From positions 8,987,334 through 9,051,333 of the forward strand of contig SSBO01000001.1 of NCBI GenBank assembly GCA_005281725.1: a stretch of DNA of 64,000 bases, read 5' to 3'. A model generated the notes under the pieces. The model worked only from the letters and a program-made list of their open reading frames with translations. It did no database searches and was not told the origin of the DNA. Source of the stretch: Wuchereria bancrofti (lineage: Eukaryota; Nematoda; Chromadorea; Rhabditida; Onchocercidae). Every line of letters starts with the position of its first letter. Position 1 is the stretch's first letter. Below, piece after piece: positions 52,377-64,000 of this stretch. A program made the position numbers and the translations under genes.

Positions 52377-52589
52377 AAAAAAGTCAGTTAGATAAAGTAT
52401 TTTTTAATGGAATAAAACCGGTTATATTTATTACGACATATCAAAAGAATGCTAATGTCATTTCAAGAACTAAAAAAAAAAAAGAAAAAAATGCATCTTA
52501 AGTAAATAATATTTTCCTGGTTAAGGAGATAAAATGATAGAGGTAAACAAAAAGAATAATTTTTATACTTCTTTCAGGTTCTTTTCTTT

Positions 52590-52619
52590 CCCTCTCCCTC
52601 TCCCTCTCCCTCTCTCTCT
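52590..52619. repeat. CCCTCT hexamer repeat
   Basis: Four to five CCCTCT units run into CT repeats, forming a pure pyrimidine strand of 30 bases. Confidence 0.8.
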
Positions 52620-53211
52620 TACCCCTTTTCTCTTATCACAAAAGAGGAAGTGTTTCATTCATTCAAGATTCAATACATAATTGAGAATGGATGCTCTTAT
52701 ATTATGGAAATTATTGATAACTCAAAATCTTTGATTGTAAATAATTTCAAAATTCAATCGATTCCAAAAAAAAGTTAATGGAAAGAAAAAAGAAAAAAAG
52801 AAGAAGTTGCATGAAAAAAAAGCTAAATTGAAATAAAGGAAAGAAGTTTTTCTGTTTTTTTTCTCCAAAAATGGAATTTGTAATTAAAAATTTAATAAAT
52901 TAAACAATTATGAAAACTGGAAAATTTTTCAGATTGATTATTAAAATAAAATGATAAGGCCGAAATGTGGAAAAATTTTTCAAAACGGCCGCAAGAATTC
53001 TGTTATATTTTTGGGCGGACCGCGTTTGTCAATTTCAGTTATTTGCTTGAAGTTTCAATCAGAAATGTTTCATTTGATATTTGTAGCTAATAATTGTGGG
53101 TAAATGTAAGGGTTGTTTTCCCGAAAATTTCAGAATGATATATTTTCTTGTAGCGAATTGCATGAATGCTGTACTCACCATCGATTAAACAAAATTGGTT
53201 GAAATATCCGA

Positions 53212-56200
53212 ATGACAAGTGGTATGTACAGTGTTAATTTGCAGCAGAATTTATTATTTGATAATGTTAACAATCAGGTATGTTTTCTTTTTTTTTCTCT
53301 CTATCTCTGTCTCTTTCTCTCTGTTTTCTGTTTTTTGATATTGGAAATATTATGTCCAAATTGTTGCTTTTAGAAAAAAAAAAGGGAAAAGAATGAATCA
53401 CACATTAAATTATGTATTGCGGATTAAAAAAAAAAAAAATGTAACATGTGCCAAATGAAATTTTTGAAAAAGTATGTATTACATAGGAAAATTTAGCACA
53501 AAGAATTCATATCATTGTCATTACAATTGAGTAGACTTCAAACGACTTATGATTTATGATCGAATGTTACATTAAGTTATAGTAATTTTTGATCGAAAAA
53601 AAAGTTTTTTTGAATAATCCAAATTGTTCGATCATTTGCATAGTTTGATGCTATTGAGTGGGTGTTTATGTTGTGAATTCTTTTGTAATGATTGTAGTTA
53701 TTGTGTGGTGGATAATATTGATTGAATTAGAATTAAGACGGGTTGCATAGCAAAATATTAAGAATAAACTTGATTTTTTTTCGTAACGGATGAATTACAG
53801 GTGGTTAAGGTTGCATATTTCTCTTTTTTACTATTAGATACAATAATTGCATCTCTGCATATTATAGAATAGATGAATCAGAATTAGAACTCTTTGCTGC
53901 AATAGCCAGATTTGTATTTCTTTTCCGGCAATTGAAACAATTTATTTTCACATAATACGAAGTTTTATGATTTATAATTATGGTATTGCTTAGTTTGACC
54001 AAACAAAAATGAATGATTCACGAAGTACCACTGAAGAAGGATCAGCAAATGGTGATGAGCATATCTATGCAAATGTTCAAGAAATGGAAGAAGAAAGTCG
54101 CCGACAAGAACAGCCACCAATTCCAGATTCTGTTGATGAAGCAATTCGTAATGTTGGAAGCGGTTGGTATGAGTATCTCACAGATGCTGGAAGGTTTAAT
54201 ATTCTCATAAATTGCACCTTAAATAGTTGAAATTTTTATGAACAAAATTGTTTTTTGAAACCAAACTAAATATCATTATTGGTTAAATCAAAAGCATATC
54301 GACAAGTGATGTTGAGATCTAGAATGAAATTTCATAAAATTCTATAAATTCTTTCTATTGTTTTCTTGCAGATCGTATTTTTACAATCTTGAAACGGGTG
54401 ATTGTCACTGGAAACCACCACGTTTTCTCAAACCACCTTTGGAAGTTTTCGATACGCTAAATGGCTTGAGTAATCAGCAAAATATTCCGCTACATAGTGA
54501 AGCAGAATCTAGTGATGATATTTCAGGATCATGCTTGGAATCTCATCCAACTGTATCTGCTGTTTGTTTTGTGAGTACTTACTATTACAGGTTACATTAT
54601 GCATTCGTAATCATTTTTAAATCGTAAAAAACTTAAAATTGCATTATTGCATGATTAGTTAGATTTAACTAAATTATTATATTCTTTTGGTAAATATATG
54701 ATAATCTCGAAATGTTTATATAAATGTGGTCTCAAAAAGTGCTGTTTATGCATTTTTTTATTTTATTTATACAAAATTCCTGAAATTGTTTCTCATGTAA
54801 TAATCAGAATAGATTTTTGATTGTTTTATATAATTTTTGTTGAGGACAAAAGAATTTTGTTGCTTAGGCAAAATCCGATGTTAGTAGCGGTGAGAATAGT
54901 AAATCAGGTGCAGTTTGGTCAACATTAAGTTTACGTAACAAGATTACGGAAAAACGAATGTCGGTGCAAACGATAGCTCAAGAACTTCAAGCTACTGGAC
55001 ATTTATATTCACATAAATCAAACGAGGAAATTGGTATTGATACGAATATTCAATTAGGTGAATTTCGTTTCAAAAATCTGAAAACAATTTTTGTGTTGAC
55101 AAGATTCGAATTGAAAAATTACATTTTTTTTCTCCTTCCGAATTAAAATAAGTTAAGTATTATTTTCTGAAACATTTTGTTGCGGCTTTCGCTATTCGTT
55201 GTGTAAGCTATACTCCTGACGCTTATTTTATTTTCGAGGTGAAACATCACTTCCATTTTGCAGTTTCCAAAGGTCTTGGCAGTGAACCGTGTTCCAGTAA
55301 TTATCCTAATCGCTTGCCTTCCAGAAATATTACGCAGAAATCGATCAAATGTGGAACAGTGGAAAAGGTTTATATTATATTGATAATTGCAGTTGGCAAC
55401 TACATAAATGATCTTATCGCAGTATTAAGAATAATTGTGTTCCTTCTTAATACCTAGGAATCTTACCATTTAGGAAAGACGTTGATTGTTGGTTATTTAT
55501 TTTAATTTGCAGTTTATTCCTACTAATCCTAATCTACATATTTGGTCGCTGATGTAGGAACAGTACTGATCAGATAAAGCACACCTAAACATTCCCAAAA
55601 ACTTTAAATAGGTCGAAAAGTATTGCTGTATAGCAAAAATCAAATTTTCCAGATTATTCACAATTTACAAGTAAATAAATGAACTGATTGTTGCATTTGG
55701 TAATACTATTTTTTTTTCCTATATTCAGTCGCAGTGTCATCATTAGTTAAGAAATCGTCTATTCTCGATACCAATAACCTAGTGATGTGGTGGAGTGGAA
55801 TTGATCAAATGTTGCTATTTCACTACTAAGATTTTTGAAACAGTTCGCTTATAAGTTCTAACTCATTTCTTTTCCTTTACCCTCCTTTTTCCTTTCTCTG
55901 TGCTATTTACATAATGCTTTGTTATTTTATATTAACTCGGTGAATTTTTCAGTGTAAAGTAGCAGATGCAGGAATACGACTTAAAAAGAAAGAATGGACA
56001 TCCTGTTATCTTTTTCTTTCTTCAGCTCATATTATATTTTACAAAGATGAACGAAGTGCCGAGGTAAGCTTTCTTGTTTATGCAAATATAAAATTTTTAA
56101 ATGGACGTCTAAATAAATTTTTGGAACAAACTGTTGCGTAACATGAATTGATTTCATTGAAATGATTTTATAGAAATCAGGTCGTCATTATGAGGCACCA

Positions 56201-59031
56201 CTGGGTATGTGTGATCTTCGAGGTGCATGCGTAAAATGGGCGAATGAAAAAGATAAACGTAGGAAACACATTTTTCAAGTAAGTGTATATGCTTTCGTTA
56301 CCATCTGCTTTCATTTTCTCTTATGTTTTGAACATTTTACAAAACACTAACTTCACGAACATTGATTTCCTGCTTCTTATGCATTCGTCTTAGTGGAATG
56401 CTAATTTATCATCATGTATGACTTAAATTTTCAACATATCACAAATTAAATAACTGTATGATATTGAAGCTTGGGCTAACAGATGGTACAATTTATTACT
56501 TCAGTACATCAGATACGCAGGATGTAAATGGATGGTTCCATGCAATGCGTCAAGTCGTATCAAAATTGGTATGTTTAAAATTTTCCTGAAATGGATTATT
56601 TTCTTTTCTTCTTTTTTTCACTTCAATATTTTCCATATCTGTCATATTAGCACAGTAATTAAATTGATCAATTACAGCTTCGTTGTGCTGAGCCCTGCTA
56701 AATGTCCAAGTGAAATTATTGTGTAGTATTGATTCTAGTTTTAATGTAAAATTTAAAAAAAAAATGTGAAATATACAGTGACTGAAATTTTTCATTATTC
56801 ATTTTCATTCATCATTAATGGAATGATAACTTTTTAGCCACTTCCTGATGCGTATCCGACACCGGTTTTAGAAAGAGGTTTAGCTTCGGCTGGTTTAATA
56901 CGAAATCCAAGCAATTTGTCACATTCCTCAAGATCGCTTAGTATCGGACAAACTCGACGTTCTTTTAAAAAATCAAAAATTTCAGGAAAAGGTTAACTTT
57001 TCGTGCATATTAAAGATTGAAGTTTTTTGGAAAAGTTTCCTGAAAGATGCGTATAAATATTTTTTGTCCATTTTATCGTATTGTTTTAGGTCCTGAGGTT
57101 GCGGTAACGGGTGATGAAAAAAAGCGTATTGATATTGAAGAAGCAAGGCTAACACGTGAATCTATTATTGAGAAATTAAAACGGTTTTTTCGATCAAGAC
57201 CATCCATAGAAAGCTTGAAGGAGAAAGGCATTTATAAACGTTAGTATTTTTTGCTTCTGTTTATATCATTTATTTACTTTTTTTTTTGTATTTACGTTTT
57301 TTATATAAGTTTATAGGTGAGTTTGAGGTTACAAATAGAGATATACTGTTCAAATTATAATAAAGCTAAAGCACAGTTATTCATCCTTTGTGATATACTT
57401 AATAAACTGGACTAAATTGTGTGATGACCTTATCTTTGGTAGACTAAATCATTCACCACTTGATCAGTAGACGTAGTTTTATAATGATCGTATAAGTTGA
57501 GGAAGGGGCATATGATAATTCCAAATATCACTATTGATCAAAAGTAGCTCTTTATATAAGTAATGATAATAACAATAATGGGTAATGCTCCAAATATTAT
57601 GGAACAATATTTCAGTCTTTATATTATTGATATGTAATCACTCTAAATTTTAAGCTTAATCAGATATAAATGTTCCAAACCTTCTTGTATTATATTTTAT
57701 AGCGGAACCAGTTTTCGGAAGTACTTTGGCTGCTATTTGTCATCACGAACAGACGACAGTTCCACGTTTCATTCAATTGGTTACGGAAGTAGTCGAATCG
57801 AAAGGTCTCGATACAGATGGTCTCTACCGAGTTAGTGGTAATCTTTCATCAATTCAAAGGATTCGATGTCAGGTTGATCAAGGTAATTGCTATAAATTGA
57901 AGTATAAGTTTCATCGTATCCTCCTTAGAAGACTTTCCCGACATTCAGTACCTTGCATAGATATAAGCCATTTTCACTTTTTTTTTTTTTGAAGAAACAA
58001 TGTCAGTATTTTACTACATTGTTTCAGTACTGCTTAATTATTGTTATTTCTGCATAGTTATGTATTTCAATAGAGAATGACTTAATGAAAATGCATAATT
58101 CATTAACCATTGAAATTTCAGAAAAATATGTTGCTTTATTGGCAGAAGATGATGTCCATGTTTTAACAGGAGCATTAAAGCTGTTCTTTCGCGAATTATC
58201 AGAGCCAATTTTTCCATCTAGTCTGGCTAAGGATTTCATTTACGCCAACCGTAGGTTGTTTGTTACAGTTATGAATTATTGATTTTCTTTCCACCATCAT
58301 CTTTTACTGATTCACTTGAATTGAAATTCAGGTCTACCTAAAGGAGAAGGAAAATTAAAAGCATTTGATGATTTATTAAATAAACTACCGTTGGTTAATC
58401 GAGAAACGCTCAAGGTTCTGTTCGGACATCTTATACGGTGATTCAATTTTCTTTTTCTTTTCTTAGCAAAGTATAGTTGAAATATTATTACTTGAATTGA
58501 AAATATGCCTGAATTGCAATAGCTCGAGTTTAACACCGTTTTACATATCAATATGTTGTAGCATGCATTTTAGATTATTGAAACTTTATTTATTAATCCA
58601 GAACGTTGAGGAAATCACTCAGAAGTTGTAATATTGTATGCATTTATATCATTCATTAACTAGATTATAACTGATTCAAGTTTTTTTCTTTTTTCTTTTT
58701 TTTTTTTTTTTTTGAGTATTTTGGTATTTTCAGCGTTGCAAATCATGCAGATAAAAATCGGATGGAAATTCACAATTTGGCAATTATGTTTGGTCCATCT
58801 CTCTTCAGCAGTGGCACTAACGAGATTAATGGTGATAACAAAAAGGGAAGTAATTCGAAAAAAGGAAAAGCTATTAACAAAAAGTTAAAAGAAAAGCCAA
58901 CCGGTGTTCAAAGCAATTCGCATCTTGCCTATAATATGATTATGCAAGGACAAACAGTAGAATATCTTTTGAAAGAATTCAGACGATTTCCATCAATGCA
59001 GCCGCAGCAACAATCCGTCTCTCGCAGATAG
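53212..59031 (+). CDS. tag-325: WW-PH-RhoGAP protein (ARHGAP9/12/15/27 family)
   Basis: Fourteen exons: 53212-53277, 53994-54193, 54372-54570, 54868-55057, 55264-55367, 55953-56063, 56174-56278, 56470-56568, 56838-56991, 57090-57239, 57703-57882, 58122-58250, 58332-58437, 58734-59031. They encode 696 residues. A WW domain lies at about 78-107 (GWYEYLTDAGRSYFYN, second Trp at 102, KPP). A PH domain lies at about 244-357 (GTVEK, KKKEWTSCYLFL, ending WFHAMRQVV). RhoGAP covers about 461-660: EPVFGSTLAAIC, the arginine finger Arg502 in DTDGLYRVSG, LKLFFRELSEPIFP, and MFGPSLF near the end. It should switch off Rho-family GTPases (Rac or Cdc42 by family precedent) at phosphoinositide membranes. The first exon is short (MTSGMYSVNLQQN) but has a perfect CAG-GTATGT donor and joins in phase; otherwise the ATG at 54009 would be the start. 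The architecture matches C. elegans TAG-325, recalled rather than searched. A lysine-rich insert lies within the RhoGAP C-terminus. Confidence 0.92.
53291..53331. repeat. CT-rich tract in first RhoGAP intron
   Basis: An imperfect TCTC/TATC pyrimidine run just downstream of the first donor. Confidence 0.6.
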
Positions 59032-60996
59032 TTTTGATTGATACTGTGTCTTAATTTCTTTTGACTCCTCATTTAAAAAAAAAATGTAGTCACTTTAAGG
59101 GAATTTAGGATTCCAAGAAAGTACCAAATCTTTTCAGCAATAATTTACTTCATCAGTTGGTTTTGAGATTTTCCACATTTCCATTTTTGAAAATTTGCCA
59201 TATATTCTCTATATTTACAAAAATTTCTTAAAATATTTCTTCCTTAAGAAATGGTTTTATACGTGGTGGATTTTGCAATTAGAAATTTCATTATTGTACA
59301 TGAATTTTAAAGTAAAAAAAAAATCACAAGGCAAATAAAAAATGAAATTTTCATCAATGCATTTCAAAAATTATTAGGATCCAAGAATTAAAATTATGAG
59401 CTTTTCATGTCGTTGCCTTTCATAATCATTTCACCTCTTATTTCCTTTTTGTGATTTAATTATCTCTCTTAAAATGTCAAACTTAGCTGGGATCTTTTTT
59501 GTACGCATTTTCTTTTTTTTATGGTGAATTATAATTTTTCTGGGCTATTTGTACATAGTTATTTTGATGTATATTTTTTGAAAAATATAGAGTGGCTATG
59601 CTATTTTGATATTCCTTGTTTTATAGTTATGTAGTCAGTATACGATCTTTACAATATTCATCTAATGGTTGTTTTTTTTTTAAATATTTATTTTAGATGT
59701 TTAATTTTTTTGCATTCCAATTTTCTATTCACATTCTATTATCACACATTCGATATATTTGTTTTTTAAGTTATATTCTATGGGTCTTATTTGTGTATTT
59801 CATTTCCTTATGTCTTGCTTCTCCTTTTTTTTTCTGCTTCCTGAAAAATTCATAGTGAAACAGGATGAAATGAAAAGATCAAAAGAGTGAAGGAATATTT
59901 TTTGGAAGTATTCTAACATTTGCTTTCTTTGTTTTTTCTTCCTTTGCGATAGTTTTTTTTTTTCCGATTTTTTTTAGATAATTTATCTTGGAATTTATGT
60001 TAGACAGTTGGGAAATAAGGCTTTTGTTTAGCTAAACTAATGCTAGTGCATTTTACAGTCAGTCAGTACAATATGTCTTTCATTTCCCGAATCCTACATA
60101 TTATCTTGATGATGATAATATGAAATTTTCTAAAATTAAAATTTTCTATTTTATTCTTTCTGTACCATACTGTTGCGTTTTGCTCTTACTATTATTATTG
60201 TTATTGTTGTTGGAAATGGTTGTGATTAGCAAAAACAAAACAAAAAAAAAGTGTGCATTATGGACTGATAAAGTGGTTGATCCCGCATGCTCATTTTACT
60301 TTTGCTGAAAATTTTAAACTCAGTTAATATTTACGTGGTTTTTACAGTGCATTTTAATTTAAATACGCATTTGAAATACACTTTCATTTTATTATGAATT
60401 ATGTAATACATTGAAATCTTTCATTTCGCGTCATTTCGCTTATTAATTTTTTTGATTTTCAACACGTCGTTTTTTTTTTGTAATTTCGGCAACGAGTTTT
60501 TTTTTGTTTGTGTCTAATTAATTTTTAATGTCAATGCCTAATATTTGTCAGACTTCGTTAAAGAAAATTAAAATTTACAAGTAAAATGTCTTTTCTTGCA
60601 TCTTTTAATTGTAGTTGGTAAAATAGTTTAAGCAGCTACCATTGCACCGTTTATTTGCAATGGTTAGGCATTAAGATGACTTCTTAAGTTAAAAGGCTAA
60701 AAGAGAAAGTGTTTGCAAATTGTTTGGTATTGAGAATTATGAGTAGTTTTAGAGAAACTAAAGATACTGTTGTTTAAATTGTATATTTCAGAAATTGATA
60801 GGAATAAGGATTAAGAATATTTTAATATGAATTCTTTGAAGAAAAAAAGTAATAAATAAAGCTGTACTTTTATTTTGTTTCCGTTTAGTTTATGTGAACG
60901 ATAATACAATTTGTAAAAGAATTTTTTTTAAATTATCAATTTCTAGGAGAGTTGGTGAGATCAATTGAACAGATGCTAATTAATCATTATTAAAAT
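59032..60996. other. 3' UTR and spacer, no gene seen
   Basis: It contains AATAAA hexamers at about 59334 and 60851 that could end the RhoGAP transcript, and a short TTA/TTG microsatellite at about 60186-60212. No coding exon was found. The ORF near 60120-60308 is repeat-derived. Confidence 0.5.
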
Positions 60997-62875
60997 ATGA
61001 AAAAGAAACATTTTGAATGCTTCCTATCGCAAATTGAAACATTTCAAAATTTCAAACTGCAATTGGAGCAATACTCAACCAGTGTTGAACTCGCAGGTAA
61101 GCATCATTTATTTACCTCTGAGATATTAGATGACTAAGAAAAATTGGGTTTTTTGAAAAATTTGTTGTCTCTTATCACTTCAGTTTTTGACATTTTGAAC
61201 AGTTCGAAAATGTTTATTTATACGGTTGAAAAATTTTGCTAATGTACATTTTTATTTATCTTCATGAACCAGGAAAGCTATTTTGATCAACAATTGATAC
61301 TGTTTAAATGAATGTTTCATGTCACATGTCATTTTATTTTGAGGGATATTTTGAGGTATTTCGTATACTTTATTAGTTCTCTTGGAATATTACTTCTCAT
61401 AATACTTTAATTGAACAGCTTAATGCATTGCAAAAAATTAAATTTCAAAATTATGATCACAGATATCTTCACCTATATCACTTCATTGATAAAGTAACCA
61501 TCGGCATGGCTATCGTTGTAAAAAAAAGCGTTCACGAAATGTTGTTTGTTGACTTCAGGAAATCTTATGCTTATAATTCTGCAAGTTGAATTGAAATTGA
61601 TCAAAACTAATAAGGTTCATTCGATTTTTTTTTTTTTTTTCATTATAGAAGCAATATTGAATGCGGTCGCAGAGGAAGGTTGTATTGAAGGTTGCACTGT
61701 GGCGGATTTGGGTTGTGGCCCTGGTATATTACTTCTAGGAGCTGTTAAACTTGGTGCAAGGTAGATATATAAAAATTTGAAAATCTAAAAATAAAATAGA
61801 AATCTATGTGAAAATGTAAGAAACTAATTACATATAGGAATCATACAAATATCTCAAACAAGTTGTAATTATGAAAAAAAAAAATGATTATTAAGGAAAA
61901 TACAATTTAGTCATTTGCAGTTATGGATTAGGTATTGAAATTGATGAAGAAGCAATCAATATTTGTCGAAATAATATTGAACGTTTTGATTTGGGTAATG
62001 TTGTTGATGTGATCTGTTTGGATGTTACAAAGAATATTAGTGCTTTAAAGCCTATTTTTGATACTGTTATCATGAATCCACCGTTTGGTACCAAAAACAA
62101 CGCAGGTAATTTTTTCATGCACAAGTTAAATATATTAAATATATTTTTTCATTATAATATTTTATTGCTAGAGATTATCAGAATAGGTCATTTAATGTAT
62201 TTTTGATAATAATTAAGTTATATTGTAAGTTTTTTCCTGGGGCAATTAATGGCTAACATTAACTGCTTCGGGTAAGAAAGCTTAGTGCTTAGTGTTATAT
62301 TTGATCTAAATCGAGCTGTAGGTGACTACAATGATATATTTGAAATTCACTTTTATTGCTGTAAGACTTTGTGAAAGTTTTTATTAAATTAAGTAATTAC
62401 TTTATCAATTGTGCGTTATTTTGTTATCATCATGTATACTACCAGAAATGCTATACAGTTACCTAATTTAAACTAGAAACTGGCTTTTGAAAAGCTTAAA
62501 AATTGATTTTTTCATGTTTCTTATTATTGATGGAATGTTTAAAAAGGGAGATCATTGAATAAGAATAATGAAATGATCACCATGTATACTCATTTTGTAT
62601 TCATGATTCCAGGCATGGATTTGCGATTTGTCAAAGCAGGTTTATCGATTCTAAAGAAAAATGGAAAACTTTTCTCGTTGCATAAAAGTAGTACAAGACA
62701 ATATATTGCTAAATTCGGTGCCCAAAAGTTACCCGATGTTAGTGCTGACTGCATCGCACAACTACGTTGGAATTTACCCGCAACATACTCATACCATCGA
62801 CGACAATCTGTAGACATAGAAGTTGATTTATGGCAATTCTCTATCAATTCTAGAAATATTTCTGCAATTGGATGA
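60997..62875 (+). CDS. metl-5: METTL5-type 18S rRNA m6A methyltransferase
   Basis: Four exons: 60997-61096, 61649-61760, 61921-62105, 62613-62875. They encode 219 residues, against 209 in human METTL5, and the alignment is collinear. The N-terminal [11 protein letters not shown] matches the human LEQYPT segment. Motif I (SAM binding) is DLGCGPG at 53-59, followed by [11 protein letters not shown], the acidic end of the second strand. The catalytic NPPF is at 123-126 within [12 protein letters not shown], and FSLHKSSTR and the terminal [11 protein letters not shown] follow. METTL5, stabilised by TRMT112, methylates a single adenosine (human A1832) of the small-subunit rRNA near the decoding centre. 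C. elegans METL-5 does the equivalent. All catalytic motifs are intact. There is no clear acceptor just upstream of the start, so the 5' UTR is undefined. The 3' end converges with the next gene. Confidence 0.95.
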
Positions 62876-63381
62876 CATTTGTTTTCCTTTTTGTAATTCC
62901 CTCCCTCATGATGTCTCTTTCACTTTTGTGAAATTTCTGTTTTGTTCATAATATTTATTCACTGATATACAAATATAAATTACATATTTATAATGGATAT
63001 ATGAACAAAATATTGTCACATGAAGAAACATAATCAACAACAAATATAACCTATTTCTTCATCTTTTTTTTTTAAAGAAATATTTCGATAGTAAATGAGA
63101 AATACGAAATGATAGTGATATGATAATTTTTAAGCTTTGTTAAAATAATCTTCCACAACAATTCTCACAATTGCACTACTATGAAAATTATTAGCATTGA
63201 CTAGAAATGTGACAAATTGATCAATCTTAAAATATTTCACAATTTCATTTTCTACATACACTTTCAAATAACACTAAATATTTATATAATCAATTTTTTT
63301 TTTTTTAGCAAACGATCAATATTGCCAATCAACAATAATTTCAAATTCACTAATGAAACGAATTAAAAAAAGATAACACTG
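62876..63381. other. convergent 3' spacer
   Basis: Five hundred bases between two genes that converge. It should hold both 3' UTRs; nothing else was seen. Confidence 0.6.
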
Positions 63382-64000
63382 TTATGATTTAAATGTTGCT
63401 AAATCATGCATACTTTCATAAGTTATGGTTGTTGCTGATGAATTAGAAGATGATGTGCTTTTGCATTGATCAATTTTTTGATCACTGTAGTATTCTTCAT
63501 TTTCTGCAGTATCATCATGTGATAATTGATATTGTCTTGGTATCAGTCCTATATTCATTTTCATTTTCAATCCTTCCATTAAACTTGATTGTTCTGTTTG
63601 TACTATTTCTGATGATAATTCTGAATGAATAAATTGTATATTCGTTCTTGAATACGATTCAATAGATTGTTCAGGTTTACTAATTTGTTCATTTTCAATA
63701 GATTTATACGGTAGAGATGTTTGAAAATCGATACAATATCTTCTAGATGCATCTGATACAATTGATGATGTTTCAGTTGTTGTTGAATGAATAGATGGAT
63801 ATTTTTTAGATTGATGAATTGGTGAAATTTTTGCGCTTCCATCAATTTGACAAAATGATTTCGACATGCATTTGTCAACATTAGTCTCATTTGAAAATCT
63901 CCTTGGTATCTTTTCTAATTGATATATTGGTAGAATCGTATTGGTTTGTGTTGATTCGGAATATATGCTATTATTACTACTTGTATGAGTTTTTACGTTT
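63382..64000 (-). CDS. C-terminal part of an unrecognised Ser/Thr-rich protein (partial)
   Basis: An open frame runs from the right edge (first full codon at 63999) to a TAA at 63382-63384, giving at least 205 residues. An internal Met at 63867 is not assumed to be the start, because the frame stays open upstream of it. The composition is rich in Ser, Thr, Gln, Glu and Ile, with low-complexity STSSSNSSATTITY near the end. No domain or membrane segment is visible. It looks like a disordered cytoplasmic tail of a larger protein encoded to the right. I do not recognise it. Coding status rests on the length of the open frame in very AT-rich DNA. Confidence 0.5.
   Translation of the reverse strand, partial: NVKTHTSSNNSIYSESTQTNTILPIYQLEKIPRRFSNETNVDKCMSKSFCQIDGSAKISPIHQSKKYPSIHSTTTETSSIVSDASRRYCIDFQTSLPYKSIENEQISKPEQSIESYSRTNIQFIHSELSSEIVQTEQSSLMEGLKMKMNIGLIPRQYQLSHDDTAENEEYYSDQKIDQCKSTSSSNSSATTITYESMHDLATFKS

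Larger units (their letters stand above)
51298..53211. other. divergent intergenic region between cua-1 and the RhoGAP gene
   Basis: This is a shared upstream region for two genes that run apart. It holds CT/GA-rich blocks (listed separately) and a short GC-rich patch near 52983-53030 (containing GCGGACCGCG) that looks promoter-like. No coding exon was recognised. Confidence 0.45.

Noticed and set aside
61546..61648. In-frame Met extension upstream of the second metl-5 exon
   Set aside because: The METTL5 N-terminus is supplied by the exon at 60997, which joins in phase; the extension is intron ending in a long T-run acceptor.
63603..63890. Second minus-strand ORF (MRLMLTNACRN...) overlapping the right-edge gene
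   Set aside because: It is an alternative frame of the same DNA; the other frame is longer and open to the window edge.

Overview
This window is nuclear DNA of a nematode. It is very AT-rich and consists of multi-exon genes with GT-AG introns, most of them between about 150 and 700 bp. Three of the signals are nematode-specific: a cuticle collagen, coding starts placed just after good 3' splice acceptors as expected for spliced-leader trans-splicing, and orthologues of C. elegans genes (amph-1, mrg-1, cua-1, bbs-5, a tag-325-like RhoGAP, metl-5). The base composition and long AT-rich gaps resemble parasitic spirurid or filarial worms, but that placement is inference. I saw no viral, bacterial, CRISPR or intact transposon genes. 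All exon models were built by hand from splice signals, phase agreement and protein similarity.

Layout from left to right: an alpha-arrestin-like gene (+, 1142-6584); the BBSome subunit gene bbs-5 (+, 9462-11780) with a candidate RFX/DAF-19 X-box upstream; a gap holding a long imperfect inverted repeat and a 132-bp direct duplication; a cuticle collagen (-, 14598-15942); amphiphysin amph-1 (-, 18044-21695); a 5-kb gap; the chromodomain/MRG protein mrg-1 (-, 26760-32817) with a possible chromodomain-less alternative first exon; an unrecognised small secreted cysteine-rich protein gene (+, 35348-36980) with possible extra 3' exons to 37724; the copper P1B-ATPase cua-1 (-, 40817-51297); a WW-PH-RhoGAP gene (+, 53212-59031); the rRNA m6A methyltransferase metl-5 (+, 60997-62875); and the 3' end of an unrecognised serine-rich gene (-, 63382 to beyond the right edge).

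The neighbours do not form one pathway and I see no operon-like spacing (adjacent same-strand genes are 2 to 5 kb apart). Amphiphysin and the RhoGAP both act on membranes and actin, and arrestin-domain proteins act in membrane-protein trafficking, but nothing in the sequence ties them together.

Points most worth a second look: the orphan cysteine-rich gene, whose inferred start codon lies six bases after an 11-base match to the 3' end of SL1; the two decayed metal-binding domains in the copper ATPase; the alternative chromodomain-less mrg-1 start; the X-box beside a 23-bp tandem repeat ahead of bbs-5; and an alternative short 3' end of the arrestin gene.
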